A DNA stretch of 64,000 nt. It comes from CAIWTU01 sp963815135. GTDB taxonomy: Bacteria; Desulfobacterota; Desulfuromonadia; Geobacterales; Geobacteraceae. A program made the position numbers and the translations under genes. The DNA is taken from NCBI GenBank assembly GCA_963815135.1, contig CAWFFO010000011.1, forward strand, positions 372,001-436,000, read 5' to 3'. The notes beneath the pieces are model-generated. The model ran no database searches, had not been told where the DNA came from, and saw nothing but the letters and a program-made list of their open reading frames with translations. This document shows positions 8,597 through 18,283 of this stretch, one piece after another; the first letter of the stretch is position 1, and the number at the start of each line of letters is the position of its first letter.

Positions 8597-9355
8597 ATGC
8601 AACTGGTTTTTGAATTTCCCGTCAATCCAAGATTCACTTTTGACAACTTCGTGGTTTGCGAAGGGAACCGGACTGCTTTTCACTTTGCGAAAATGATAGC
8701 GGACGGGGTGGGCGGGGACAATCTTCTCTATGTATACGGTCCTGCAGGTTCCGGAAAGACTCATCTCCTTATGGCGGCGGGGGAAGCACTGCTGAGCCGT
8801 GAAAGTGAGACGCCGGACGGGTCAGGCGAGGCGGTCCCGTACCTCTCCTTTAAAAATATCGATGAAATATATGGGGGGCACTATCCGGCAGAAACGGTTT
8901 CAAAGCTTGGTGAAAGGTTTCGGGAGTCACCAGTTCTGCTGGTTGATGATATCCATCTGATTCCGGACCAGGCAAGTATAAGGGTGGAGCTGTGGCAGGT
9001 TTTCAACGATTTTTACAATGCCGGCAAGAAAATCATGATTACCGGACTTTACCCTCCAAAACAACTCCCCGGCATCGACGGTCATCTCGTTTCCAGACTT
9101 TTATGGGGGCTGGTAGCCGGGATTGATGTTTCTGACGATGATTCAAGGAGAATGATACTGAAAAAACTGTCCGAGGACAGGCAGGTAATTATTCCGGATG
9201 ACGTGTCGGAATATCTGCTGGCGCACGTCCGCAGGGACATCCCTTCGCTTCTCGAGGCGCTGGAAAGAATCAACCGTTATGCCTTCTCCTGCAAAAGGAA
9301 AATAACCGCACGGCTTGCCAGGGAAGCGTTGAATTCATTGCCTGGTGACAAGTGA
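8597..9355 (+). CDS. DnaA-paralogue AAA+ ATPase, Hda-like
   Basis: A 252-residue protein corresponding to the AAA+ part of DnaA without its N-terminal domain or DNA-binding domain IV. An N-terminal QLVFEFPVNPRFTFDNFVV segment is followed by Walker A GPAGSGKTH (48-56), Walker B VLLVDDIHLI, and a C-terminal lid with SLLEALERINRYA. This layout matches Hda, which with the sliding clamp stimulates ATP hydrolysis by DnaA. The short N-terminal LVFEF segment resembles a clamp-binding motif. The stop codon sits inside a GTGACAAGTGAC repeat unit. It could also be a different DnaA-like regulator. Confidence 0.8.
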   Translation: MQLVFEFPVNPRFTFDNFVVCEGNRTAFHFAKMIADGVGGDNLLYVYGPAGSGKTHLLMAAGEALLSRESETPDGSGEAVPYLSFKNIDEIYGGHYPAETVSKLGERFRESPVLLVDDIHLIPDQASIRVELWQVFNDFYNAGKKIMITGLYPPKQLPGIDGHLVSRLLWGLVAGIDVSDDDSRRMILKKLSEDRQVIIPDDVSEYLLAHVRRDIPSLLEALERINRYAFSCKRKITARLAREALNSLPGDK

Positions 9356-9357
9356 CC

Positions 9358-10161
9358 TCATCTTAATTCATAATCAGAAAGTTTTACAAACTTGAATCCC
9401 TGTTTTTTCAACTCGGGAATTGCCGCCATGACTCCGGCGGCGGTCTGTCCTTCGGGGTGGTTCATGTGCATGATGACGATGGACCCCGGTTCCGCCCTGA
9501 GCAAAGCGTTTTTGACCTGGTCCCTGTTGTAGGTTGCGCCAGCATCGCCGAGCACTGAGAAACCGACCACCTGATACCCCAGGCGATTGGCCACATCAAC
9601 AGCCACTTCATCGTAGAAGGCCGTACCCGAACGGTAATATTTCGGCTTTTCACCAGTCAATTTTTCGATTTTCAAGCCATTCAGCTCTATTTCATCCACA
9701 AGGTCAGCGACATCCCTCGTACCGTTTATTCCGTAGACCGACCTGCCATTGACGGATGCCGGCCTGTGCCGCATCCCGTGATCCGCTATTTCAAAGAGCG
9801 GGTTTGCCGCGAGGCGCAGGAAAACGTCGCGGTTGGCGTCAATCCATCTGGCGTTAATGAAAAGGGTTGCGGGAATTTTTTCTTTTTCCAGATAGCTGAT
9901 CAGTCCCGCATCGAAACCACTGCCCCCCGGACCACCGCAAGCATCAAACGTCAGAGCGATAACAATATCGTCAGTAGCAAGTTCCGTCTTAACGCCTGTA
10001 ACCGTTTCACCCCACTCCCTTGGAACTTTTCCGGACAGTTCGGTAACAATGTCCTTTTTCAAGCTTTCATAATCTTCAATATTTGACCGGTCCGCTGACA
10101 AGACTGAAATGGAAGGTAGAAACAGGCATAGTGCCAGGCAGACTGAAAGGAGCATTTTCAT
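9358..10161 (-). CDS. Secreted polysaccharide deacetylase (NodB domain)
   Basis: A 267-residue protein with a signal peptide (residues about 1-22, cut near VLSA). The ATG at 10161 has a GGAGGAA site upstream; a longer frame to 10227 is unlikely. The NodB domain shows the TFDACGG motif (metal-binding Asp), the ADHGMRH motif with two His, a YYRSG motif, and a late HMNHP segment. Such enzymes remove acetyl groups from cell-wall or exopolysaccharide sugars. It converges with the preceding Hda-like gene with only 2 bases between stops. Confidence 0.8.
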   Translation of the reverse strand: MKMLLSVCLALCLFLPSISVLSADRSNIEDYESLKKDIVTELSGKVPREWGETVTGVKTELATDDIVIALTFDACGGPGGSGFDAGLISYLEKEKIPATLFINARWIDANRDVFLRLAANPLFEIADHGMRHRPASVNGRSVYGINGTRDVADLVDEIELNGLKIEKLTGEKPKYYRSGTAFYDEVAVDVANRLGYQVVGFSVLGDAGATYNRDQVKNALLRAEPGSIVIMHMNHPEGQTAAGVMAAIPELKKQGFKFVKLSDYELR

Positions 10162-10420
10162 TGCTGGATTTCCTCCCTTAGTTGATGTTCGCGTGGCTAC
10201 CGTATCAAAAAAATTGATTCCTGTCACATGAATATTTGGTTACATCACGGTTTGCTTTAAAGTGCTTAATATTCAAATGGTTCCGATGCAACCCCATTTA
10301 TTAAGGTTTGCTTTGAATGCCATCCGGATGCGTTACCTTTTCGCTTGACTGTAAAATGAAAAACGCGTAAAAAATTTTAAAATTAAAAAATATATATGAT
10401 CATGATTCTCTGGATTTGAA

Positions 10421-12790
10421 ATGCATAAAAATAAATCTGACTGGATATTTTATTTTGTACTTGCCGCACTCCTGTCGGCCTGTTCTGCACTGTATGGCCA
10501 GAAACACTTTCTGGTATTTCACAGCATCGTGGAGGTATTCAGCATTGTCGTTGCATGCAGCATTTTCGCCATAGCATGGAATGTCCGCAGATTTCAGGAA
10601 GACGGCTATATTCTCTTCATCGGTATTTTCTTCTTCTTCACCGGCGTGATTGATCTCTTCCACTTTCTCTCATACAAAAACATGACGATATTTGCCGGCA
10701 GTGATCTGAATATCTCAACCCAGGCATGGATTGCCGGAAGCTTGATACAAAGTATTTCTTTTGCCGTTTCACCATTTATGATGGACCGGAAGATCAGGAT
10801 TCCCGGAACAGTGGCAATTTATTCCGCAATAATACTTCTCTCCCTTACGTCGATTTTCCGGTGGAAGATCTTTCCCCTTTGTTATACACCAGGGTTTGAA
10901 CCGACCCTTTTTATGAAAGTCTGCGAAATAATTATAATAGCTGCCTATCTTGCATCCATTCCACTGATGTTGCAGAAAAGACATAAACTGCATGGGGCCG
11001 TTCTAAAGCTTATTTTGTTCTCCATCTTTTTCTTTGCATTTTCAGAACTTGTCTCCGCACTCATTCCGGAAGAATCGGGAGTCGCAGCCGTGGCGGCCCA
11101 CCTTTTAACATTAACCGGTTATTTCTGCATGTACAGAGCTGTCATAGATATAGGCCTGTCCAGTCCCTTTGCGTTGTTTTTCAGAAGCATAAAACAGAGC
11201 GAACTGAAGCTGAAAAAGGAGCACAGCTTTGTTTCCGCCATTCTTGACACGGCTGGTGCCCTGATCATGGTCCTTGACGATGGAGGAAGGATTATCCGTT
11301 TCAATAAGGCATGCGAGTCCGCGAGCGGTTATTCCGCATCTGAGGTTCAGGGCAGAATTATGACCGAATTGCTTCTTGGTCCGGAAGAGGCGGTGCAGTT
11401 CGCCGAGTTCATCAGCAGTCAGCCGAGTGAGTATGCTCTGAAATTCATGGAAGCATGGCTCATTACAAGGTCGGGCAATAAAAGGCTGATCAGCTGGACA
11501 TATTCGTTGACCTCCGGGAATGAGCCCCAATATGGACACGTCATACTTACCGGCACCGATGTTACACAGCGCAGAGTCGCCGAAGAGGAATTGAAATTGA
11601 GCGCCGGACGCTACCGTTCCCTTTACAACAATACCCCGGTGATGCTGCACTCCCTCGATAGCGACTGCAGAATCGTAAGCGTCAGTAAATACTGGCTGGA
11701 TACCATGGGGTATGAGAGGACAGAAGTATTAGGGCAATGTTTTTACGAATTCCTTTCGGTTTCGTCGCGGAGATATGTCGAAGAAGTCTTTAGCGGCGAA
11801 TTTCGGAAGACGGGTTCATGCCGGGAAGTCGCTTGTGAAATCATGAGAAAAGACGGCACAAAAATAGATGTCCTTTTGTCAGTTATAGCTGAACGGGATG
11901 TGGGAGGAGAAATCACCAGGTCGCTTGCGGTGATGGTCGATGTCACAGACAGAAAGCGTGCACAGAAAGAAATAGAGGATCTGAACGGAAGCCTTGCCGT
12001 GAGGGCAGAAGAAATTGAAGTTGCAAACCGCCAGCTGGAAAAGCTCAACAACAGTCTGGAGGAAATGCTGCGCGAAGAGGTGGCAAAGAGCCGCAAAAAG
12101 GATTTTCTGATGATTCAGCAAAGCCGGCAGGCCGCGATGGGAGATATGATCGGCAGCATCGCCCACCAGTGGCGTCAGCCTCTCAACGCGGTGGGACTTT
12201 ATATCCAGGATCTGCAAGAGAGTTTCGAGCATGGCGAATTGACCGGTGATTATCTTAAGAGCAGCGTCGGGCAGGCAATGGACATTATTTCACATATGTC
12301 GCAGACCATTAATGATTTCAGAAGTTTTTTCAAACCGGATAAGGAAATCCTCAATTTTAACGTGAAGGAAGTGATCCAGAGGGTGCTGAATTTCGTTTCC
12401 GACAGTTTTAAAGACAGCGGGGTTTGTCTTGATGTGGAAATGAGAGACGATATTTTTGTTAGCGGACTGCCGAACGAGTACTCTCAAGTTATACTGAATA
12501 TACTCAATAATGCACGAGAAGTGCTCGTTGAAAGGAAAGTGAGCGCACCTGTGGTAAAAGTACGACTTACCTGGTCGGCGGACAAATCGCTTGTCGCCAT
12601 AACCGACAATGCCGGCGGGATCCCCGAGGAAATAATAGACAGGATATTCGATCCGTATTTTTCAACCAAGGGTGCCGGGGGAACGGGAATAGGATTATAT
12701 ATTTCAAAAACCATCATAGAACAAAACATGAAGGGTGTCCTGACGGTCATAAACAACGGAGAGGGCGCGGAATTCAGGCTGGAAGTGTAA
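10421..12790 (+). CDS. Membrane sensor histidine kinase (MASE3-PAS-PAS-HATPase)
   Basis: A 789-residue sensor. Residues 1-260 hold seven or so membrane helices with the MASE3-like signature LFHFLSYKNMTIF. Two PAS domains follow (about 270-395 and 400-520), then a coiled coil and the phosphoacceptor box IAHQWRQPLN with His582. The ATP-binding domain has the N box (NILNNAREVL), a DNAGGIPEE G1 box, and GTGIGLYISK. The HQWRQPLN-type kinases are common in Geobacter relatives. No response regulator is adjacent, so its partner is elsewhere. The signal is unknown. Its transcript ends at the perfect hairpin at 12877-12925. Confidence 0.92.
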   Translation: MHKNKSDWIFYFVLAALLSACSALYGQKHFLVFHSIVEVFSIVVACSIFAIAWNVRRFQEDGYILFIGIFFFFTGVIDLFHFLSYKNMTIFAGSDLNISTQAWIAGSLIQSISFAVSPFMMDRKIRIPGTVAIYSAIILLSLTSIFRWKIFPLCYTPGFEPTLFMKVCEIIIIAAYLASIPLMLQKRHKLHGAVLKLILFSIFFFAFSELVSALIPEESGVAAVAAHLLTLTGYFCMYRAVIDIGLSSPFALFFRSIKQSELKLKKEHSFVSAILDTAGALIMVLDDGGRIIRFNKACESASGYSASEVQGRIMTELLLGPEEAVQFAEFISSQPSEYALKFMEAWLITRSGNKRLISWTYSLTSGNEPQYGHVILTGTDVTQRRVAEEELKLSAGRYRSLYNNTPVMLHSLDSDCRIVSVSKYWLDTMGYERTEVLGQCFYEFLSVSSRRYVEEVFSGEFRKTGSCREVACEIMRKDGTKIDVLLSVIAERDVGGEITRSLAVMVDVTDRKRAQKEIEDLNGSLAVRAEEIEVANRQLEKLNNSLEEMLREEVAKSRKKDFLMIQQSRQAAMGDMIGSIAHQWRQPLNAVGLYIQDLQESFEHGELTGDYLKSSVGQAMDIISHMSQTINDFRSFFKPDKEILNFNVKEVIQRVLNFVSDSFKDSGVCLDVEMRDDIFVSGLPNEYSQVILNILNNAREVLVERKVSAPVVKVRLTWSADKSLVAITDNAGGIPEEIIDRIFDPYFSTKGAGGTGIGLYISKTIIEQNMKGVLTVINNGEGAEFRLEV

Positions 12791-12876
12791 ATGTTCAGGC
12801 AAACTGGGGTCAGCAGCGCGTTGCGTCTGTATACAGGGGCAATGGTATAGGCTGGCGCGATAAGACTCTGAGTGCT

Positions 12877-12925
12877 GAAAATACGAAACTCCATGACGAC
12901 ACTTGCCATGGAGTTTCGTATTTTC
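12877..12925. terminator. Perfect 19-bp bidirectional hairpin terminator
   Basis: The arms at 12877-12895 and 12907-12925 are perfectly complementary over 19 bases with an 11-base loop. Each arm ends in a run of A or T, so it can work in both directions. It terminates the histidine kinase transcript. Before the element inserted, it would also have lain directly downstream of the leftward tRNA-Lys gene. Confidence 0.85.
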
Positions 12926-12927
12926 TT

Positions 12928-12975
12928 TTGGTGGGCGCGCGCGGGGTCGAACCGCGGACCTGACGATTAAGAGTC
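12928..12975. repeat. Left attachment site (partial tRNA-Lys 3' end)
   Basis: This 48-bp copy is identical to 27460-27507. It contains the CCA end, acceptor strand, T arm and 3' half of the anticodon arm of tRNA-Lys, but none of the 5' half, so it is not a functional tRNA. It marks the left junction of the integrated element. Confidence 0.93.
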
Positions 12976-13105
12976 ATCAGAAATACCTTTTCAGGCATGT
13001 TCACACCTTTTCGAATTTCCAAATTAAACCGTTGACAAATAGCCGTTTTACCGATATTTTCTTATCATCAGTTTTCAACTTTTTTCAACTCCAGCCATCG
13101 ACACA

Positions 13106-13144
13106 AAGTTCACAGTAGAGTTCACAGTAGCCAACTGTGAACTT
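13106..13144. repeat. Three AAGTTCACAGTA-type repeats (left arm-type sites)
   Basis: Copies are AAGTTCACAGTA at 13106-13117, GAGTTCACAGTA at 13118-13129, and an inverted AACTGTGAACTT at 13133-13144. They lie between the left att site and the integrase start. Two more direct copies lie near the right att site (27382-27405). This placement is what arm-type binding sites of a lambda-like integrase look like. Confidence 0.75.
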
Positions 13145-13170
13145 TTAAAACGGATCCAGGGGGTATTTTT

Positions 13171-14477
13171 ATGGGTCGGGTAAGTCGGACTTTTACGAAT
13201 AACGACATCAAAGCTTTTCAGCCTTCCGACAAAATAACCGATTACCGGGAGGGTAAAGGATTCGGTGTCCGTGTTCATCCATCAGGTGCGAAGGTTTTCT
13301 TCTATGTCTACACCTTCGACGGCAGAAGGCGCTTTTTGAACCTGGGGCATTACAAGGATCCGGACCGGAAAGAAAAAGGAATCACGCTCAAGGAAGCGCG
13401 CCAGAAATCCTCGATGCGGCAAAGAAGGTTCAGGACGGCATTGATCCGCTTCTTGAAAAGGACCTGGCGCGGCTGGAGCGTGAACGGACCCCCACGGTTG
13501 CCAAATTCATCGACACGTATATTGAAAAACACGCCATGGTAAAAAAACGGTCTTGGCGCTCGGACAAACAGGCCCTTGAAATGGATATCCTGCCGGCCTG
13601 GGGCAAAATGAAAATCACCGACATAAAAAGGCGCGATATTCTCCCGATACTTGATAAACTCGTTGACCGCGGCTCCCCGATCCAGGCGAACAGACTTCTT
13701 GCATATGTCCGCAAGATGTTTTCCTTTGCTGTGGAACGTGACATTATCGAGGTCAATCCCTTTCTCAAAATGAAAGCTCCCTCTCCTGAGAATTCCTGCG
13801 AGCGGTATCTTTCTGCAGATGAAATAAAAACCTTCTGGAAGAACCTTCGAATTAACGGATGCGGCGCCGGAGATCAGGCGCGCCTTGAAGCTGGTACTTG
13901 TCACAGCGCAGCGCCCGGGAGAGGTTGCCGGAATACATCGGCGGGAGATCGAGGGGAAATGGTGGACGATCCCGCCGGAACGAGTAAAAACCGAGAGGCG
14001 AACAGGGTATATCTTACCGATACGGCCCTTGAACTTATCGGAAATAAAGAAGGGTATATCTTTGAATCACCGCGGAATCCAGAACATCCCTTTGATCCTC
14101 TTGTTATGACAAAGAGCCTGAAACGCAATATCAGCGCGCCATTGAAGGATAAAAAGGGCCGGCCGGTACTCGACAAGGATGGAAAGCCGGAGATCCGGAA
14201 TATTCTCGGAGTTGCTCCTTTTACTCCGCACGATCTCAGACGCACGGCTTCAACTCACATGGCGGAGCTCGGAATTTCGGAAGAAACCATTGACCGAGTT
14301 CAAAACCACGTCACAAAACGGAGGCAGGGGGTAACGCATGTTTATGTCCGGTATTCATACGACAAGGAAAAGATTCAGGCTATGGAGGCATGGGAAAGAA
14401 AGCTGCAGAGTATCATCAGCGATAAGAAAGGGAAGGTAATCCCCATCAGAAGAAAGAAGGCTGGCGAAAAGTTATAA
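13171..14477 (+). pseudogene. Tyrosine integrase of the element, frameshifted
   Basis: Read through frame changes, this is a P4-type phage integrase of about 430 residues: an N-terminal DUF4102-like arm-binding domain (GFGVRVHPSGAKVFFY), a core-binding domain (KRSWRSDKQALEMDILPAWG), and the catalytic domain with Arg in VTAQRPGEV, HDLRRTASTHMAELG (His-x-x-Arg), and the tyrosine in VYVRYSYDKEK. Breaks lie near 13405, 13857 and 13990, each of one base, with the family sequence continuing in the next frame. The ATG at 13171 is close to the att site, as expected for the enzyme that inserted the element. If the breaks are real the element cannot excise by itself. Confidence 0.88.
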
Positions 14478-14553
14478 TTTTACATGTTTGGATTTGTTAT
14501 GCTCATAATAAAATGGATTGAAAAGAAATGGTAAGAGGTGAAATATTTTTTAT

Positions 14554-14590
14554 TGACATCAAGGATATTTATGAATTAATATCCTTGATG
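14554..14590 (+). promoter_or_regulatory. Sigma70 promoter overlapping a 12-bp inverted repeat (operator)
   Basis: TTGACA at 14554-14559 and TAATAT at 14577-14582 are 17 bases apart, a near-consensus housekeeping promoter. It is overlapped by a perfect inverted repeat, CATCAAGGATAT at 14558-14569 and ATATCCTTGATG at 14579-14590. It lies 29 bases before the ATG of the next gene. A related repeat occurs before the AlpA-like gene (15334-15368). Confidence 0.8.
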
Positions 14591-14618
14591 TAGGATAGGC
14601 ATCCAAAAGGATTTGGTT

Positions 14619-15320
14619 ATGAACGGCGCCCTGCAACAATTTATTGATGACAAGATTTCAAATTATATAGCACCAAACCGGGAAGGAACGCGAAAAGGCG
14701 ATCCTATAGGCTATTCTAGAGAAAAATATGCTGCTTCGCTCTATGCCTTGACAAGCATGGAGCAGAGAGAAATAGCCAAAAAAATTGGATGCAATTACAA
14801 AAGTCTTCTTAACTGGCGTAGTCTTGATGATTTTAAAAAAACTGTTTTAGAACATCAAAGCGAATTTTGCAAAGAAGTTTTCGATTCCTTACAACATGAG
14901 CTGTCAAAAACAATAAGTGGCAATTTCAATTGTTTTATACAATACATCTGTTATTTGGAAATAACAAATTTAGGTGATTCTTCTTATCCTTCTCAAGATA
15001 CTTTAAATGTTTTTCACTCATATATAATTGATAAATGTAAAAAGCATGAATCAACAATGCTAAATGATATACACAATTATAATAGACATATTTTGTTTAT
15101 AACTGCGTATAAATTACTCAAATGGATTTATGAAGGCATAATTAATACTAACGAAAAGCAAGAGGTTGAGAATGATATCGGATTGATATCAAACAAGCTA
15201 ACCCCTTTTATAATGAGATTTATGGATGAGAATGTTTTCCCTAAATTGGATGAGACCACAGAAACAACATTGAAAACTATACTTATGTTTTTATTGGGTT
15301 TGGATAAAGCCAGCGAGTAA
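14619..15320 (+). CDS. Putative helix-turn-helix regulator of the element
   Basis: A 233-residue protein. The ATG at 14619 follows an AAAGGA site. Residues about 45-72 (SMEQREIAKKIGCNYKSLLN) look like a helix-turn-helix; the rest is helical and unrecognised. It is much AT-richer than the host genes, a sign of transfer. Its promoter is overlapped by an inverted repeat that is also found, in variant form, upstream of the next gene. I infer that it is an autoregulated switch protein controlling the AlpA-like gene and probably the replication genes. The function is not proved by sequence similarity. Confidence 0.5.
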   Translation: MNGALQQFIDDKISNYIAPNREGTRKGDPIGYSREKYAASLYALTSMEQREIAKKIGCNYKSLLNWRSLDDFKKTVLEHQSEFCKEVFDSLQHELSKTISGNFNCFIQYICYLEITNLGDSSYPSQDTLNVFHSYIIDKCKKHESTMLNDIHNYNRHILFITAYKLLKWIYEGIINTNEKQEVENDIGLISNKLTPFIMRFMDENVFPKLDETTETTLKTILMFLLGLDKASE

Positions 15321-15326
15321 TTTTTT

Positions 15327-15368
15327 TTGACTACATCAGGGATATGGGATGTAACGATATCCCGTATC
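15327..15368 (+). promoter_or_regulatory. Promoter-operator region of the AlpA-like gene
   Basis: TTGACT at 15327-15332 and a weaker TGTAAC at 15350-15355 have 17-base spacing. The overlapping repeat CATCAGGGATAT (15334-15345) and ATATCCCGTATC (15357-15368) has the same GGATAT core and layout as the operator at 14558-14590, with a perfect 7-bp centre (GGGATAT/ATATCCC). Confidence 0.6.
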
Positions 15369-15399
15369 ATCCACATTGAAGCATCAAAGGAGGCATACC

Positions 15400-15582
15400 A
15401 TGTCAAACTTACCTGATCGGATTATCCGGAAAAAAGAATATCGTGCTCTTTTGGGTGATATTTCAGAAAGTACTTTTTGGAGAATGGAGCAGGCCGGCCT
15501 ACTTGCACCTAGGCGTCAAATTTCTTCCGGCATTCCTGGTTATTTGCTTTCGGAAGCTCTTGAAAAAATCAAGGCCGCATAA
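15400..15582 (+). CDS. AlpA-like helix-turn-helix protein (putative excisionase)
   Basis: A 60-residue protein. The ATG at 15400 has an excellent AAAGGAGG site; an upstream in-frame start is not needed. Residues 1-45 (RIIRKKEYRALLGDISESTFWRMEQAG) form the MerR/AlpA-type winged helix-turn-helix in which the protein recognises DNA by the STFWRMEQ helix. AlpA-like proteins in integrated elements activate or assist excision and regulate the integrase. It sits behind the operator-like repeat at 15334-15368. Confidence 0.72.
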   Translation: MSNLPDRIIRKKEYRALLGDISESTFWRMEQAGLLAPRRQISSGIPGYLLSEALEKIKAA

Positions 15583-15687
15583 ACCAAGTTCTCGAATTTA
15601 CAATCCGACCCCTGAAATGCGGAAAGCCGCCCCAGGGCAAACCTGGACGGCTCGAAGCGGTGGGGTGCGCTGGACAGGAGCGCACGC

Positions 15688-15864
15688 GTGGAACCTTATC
15701 AAAAAACAAGCCGAAAATCAAATAATTCAATTCAAGAACCACAGCACGGCCATATTAACGGTGTGTATATCCGGCAATACTGCCGGGAGACACACGCCTA
15801 TTACCTAATACCACTCCCACTGATTCTAAGCAATCGGATCGAGGAGATGCTGAAACGTGTCTGA
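15688..15864 (+). CDS. Small ORF before the replication gene
   Basis: A GTG start at 15688 with an AGGAG site gives 58 residues, ending at a TGA that overlaps the GTG start of the next gene. The sequence (GHINGVYIRQYCRETHAYYL in the middle) is not recognised. Overlap with the next start and a good ribosome site argue for translation; short length argues against. Between 15583 and 15687 I see nothing further. Confidence 0.35.
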   Translation: MEPYQKTSRKSNNSIQEPQHGHINGVYIRQYCRETHAYYLIPLPLILSNRIEEMLKRV

Positions 15865-16640
15865 TTCTTCGTCCCCTCAAATACCAGGCGGCTGGGTCAA
15901 ATTATACCGGCAGGCTTTTTATAATGGCTGGTTGCGAAATCATCGTATGTGGGCCTTTTGGTCATACTGCCTTTTAAAAGCATCCCATAAGCCAACAACA
16001 GTTATGATTGGTTACCAGAGGGTACAGCTGGAGGCTGGTCAATTCGTATTCGGCAGGAAACAAGCCGCATCAGACCTTGATATATCTGAGAATGTAATCA
16101 GGACATGTACTGCTAGGCTAATTTCCACCGGCAATATAACAGTCAAGACAACCAACAAATTTTCAATAATTACCATAGTAAATTGGGGTACTTATCAGGA
16201 CGATACAGAAGAAAGTCACCAACAAGTTAACCAACAAGTTAACAAAGAACTCACCAACAAGTCACCAACAAGTCACCACATACAAGAAGTTAAAGAATTA
16301 AAGAAGAAACCTTTAAAACCTTCTTTCCCGAATCGCTGCGCTTATCGGGTTTGCTGGCCGATTTAATCCTTAGGAACAACCCTGAGAATACCCAGCTGGG
16401 AAATGGGAAAAGGGAAAGTACTGTACCCGGTGGACCGTGGACATAGACAAACTAATCCGGATCGACAGGCAGACTCCCGAGAAAATAGAAGCTGTCATCC
16501 GCTGGGTGCAGGCTGACTCTTTCTGGCAAAGGAACATTCTTTCCGGGGCAATTCTCCGGAAACAGTGGGACAGGTTGACTGTACAGATAAAAGGGAGACG
16601 GGAAAGATCATATTTCACCGGTTCTTTCAAAGGAAGATGA
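15857..16640 (+). pseudogene. Phage-type replication initiator (O/DnaD-like), frameshifted
   Basis: The N-terminus (GGWVKLYRQAFYNGWLRNHR, residues about 11-30) and a winged-helix region ending VNWGTYQDD are typical of phage replisome organisers. A run of ESHQQVNQQVNKELTNK follows. The frame breaks near 16330 and again near 16435; the last frame gives IDKLIRIDRQTPEKIEAVI and ADSFWQRNILS, the conserved C-terminal domain of these proteins that contacts the helicase. Start is GTG 15857. The last stop overlaps the next ATG (16637) by four bases, so initiator and helicase form one operon. Confidence 0.65.
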
Positions 16641-17942
16641 AATCGCAGACCTTAGAGCAAAAGGGGTGCTTTATTGAAAAATCTTCCAGTTTAATCCTTG
16701 AAAAGGAAATCATAGGCGCGCTGATCAACGACCGGGATTCATTCCTTGATTGCTCGGAGAGATCAGGCCGGATGATTTTTCCAACGCCGAACTTCTTTCA
16801 GTCTTCAAGGCCTTTATCGATGAATATGCGAAGGTATCTTTCGTCGACATTAACACCTTATCCCAAAAATCAGGCGTGAACACCAAGACAATTACTGAAT
16901 GTATGGAGGCCGGATGGATGTCGGCCAACATGAAATTTAAAGCCCGCAAACTTGCCGACCTTTCACATAAACGGCGAACTTACCGGGAATGCTCCCGAGT
17001 GCTTCAGGAAATTGGAAACCTTGAGCCTGAGGAACTTTCAGCACGGCTTTCCGGGATTGCCTCATCTATAAGCCTTCGCAATGAAAAAAAACGGATATTC
17101 GACGCTTCCCAGCTTGTCTCTCGGGTTCAAGACCTCCAGGAAGAGCGGAAAAAGGATCCTGGTTACATTCGCGGAATCCGGACAGGGTACCCGATTCTTG
17201 ACAGGACCGTGAGAGGACTTCGGACAAAGCGAATGACCGTAATCGCGGCGGCCACTGGATTCGGAAAGTCCACACTGGCGCTGAACCTCTTCGGAAACAC
17301 CGCTATTGCCGGCCATAGGGTTTTATTCATCAGCTGTGAAAACGATGCTGACGATAACCTGGACCGTCTTTGTGGAATCGTTCTCACCTCGATCTGAAGG
17401 ACATTGAGAGCGGAGCCAACAGTCTTAGGGTCTGGAACGATTTCAGAGAGGCCTTCACAGATAAAACCCTTTTCCTGTCCGACAATTCCCCGCGAAACGT
17501 CGACGAGATCTGCGCGACGATCTGCAGACATGCCATTCAACACAAGATTGAAATTGCCTTTGTTGACTACATTGGCGAGATCAGCGGCGAGGGCCGAGAC
17601 CGTGAAACCGAAGAAATGAAGCTTGCGCGGTATGCCCAGAAGCTGATAGACACCGCAAAGAGTATGAATGTGCACCTTGTGGTACTGGCACAATTAAACC
17701 GCCAAGGCAATCAGAAAGGCCGTCCGACAAAGACGGAACTGGCTGGATGCTTCCGGCTTGCGCAAAAGGCCCATTCGCTGCTTATTTTCTGGCAGGAAGA
17801 AAACAAACAGGACGTGTTGACGGTTGATAAGAACAGGCAGGGCCCGGCCGGAGTCGATATAGCTGTTTCCTTTGACCGCGGCCGGCAGACGATCAAAGAG
17901 CAGGGAGTTTGGTTGAGTGGTTCAAAGGAGATCGCCCGATGA
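16637..17942 (+). pseudogene. DnaB-like replicative helicase of the element, frameshifted
   Basis: The N-terminal DnaB-type domain (SLILEKEIIGALINDRDSFL) changes frame near 16755 and continues LGEIRPDDFSNAELLSVFKAF. The RecA-like domain has a Walker A equivalent AATGFGKSTLAL and FISCENDADDN. A second break near 17390 leads to the Walker B region IEIAFVDYIGEI and to LVVLAQLNRQGNQKGRPT, with the final arginine-finger strand DKNRQGPAGV. Total length would be about 435 residues, normal for phage DnaB homologues. It would unwind DNA for element replication. Confidence 0.75.
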
Positions 17943-18058
17943 GAGCACGCAAAAAGGCAAACAGGCCCTTGACCTGGAAGGAACGCGAGGCCCTGAAAAA
18001 GATGTCGAGGACGTTGAGAGGGTCCGCTTCGAAGCGATCAATCATAATCCCACTGTAA
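17939..18058 (+). CDS. Small basic protein
   Basis: A 39-residue ORF starting at an ATG that overlaps the helicase stop (ATGA), too short to stand out. It is strongly basic (RARKKANRPLTWKEREALKK). The overlap and an AAAGGAG site 11 bases upstream support translation. Function unknown. Confidence 0.4.
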   Translation: MRARKKANRPLTWKEREALKKMSRTLRGSASKRSIIIPL

Positions 18059-18082
18059 CGGCGGGACGAAAGGAGTCAAACC

Positions 18083-18283
18083 ATGGAACAAGTGCATGAC
18101 GTGGATATTACCGGAATCAATCTCCCTGAAGGATCCGAGATCCGGAATTACCAAGGTGACTTGGTCTTTATCGGGGTCAACATGACAACCGATCTTTATC
18201 AGGAAATCCGGGCAGCCCTCCCGGTTGGTATCCAGGCGCGCCTTATCGGATGGAAACGGATCCCAGCCTTGAGGCTGGCGTAA
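18083..18283 (+). CDS. Small hypothetical protein
   Basis: A 66-residue soluble ORF with an AAAGGAG site 8 bases upstream. It contains ITGINLPEGSEIRNYQGDLV and no known motif. Its TAA overlaps the next gene's ATG by one base, so it is part of the element's early operon. Confidence 0.5.
   Translation: MEQVHDVDITGINLPEGSEIRNYQGDLVFIGVNMTTDLYQEIRAALPVGIQARLIGWKRIPALRLA

Noticed and set aside
12928..12975. Second tRNA-Lys gene
   Set aside because: Only the 3' part is present; the 5' acceptor strand, D arm and half of the anticodon arm are missing.
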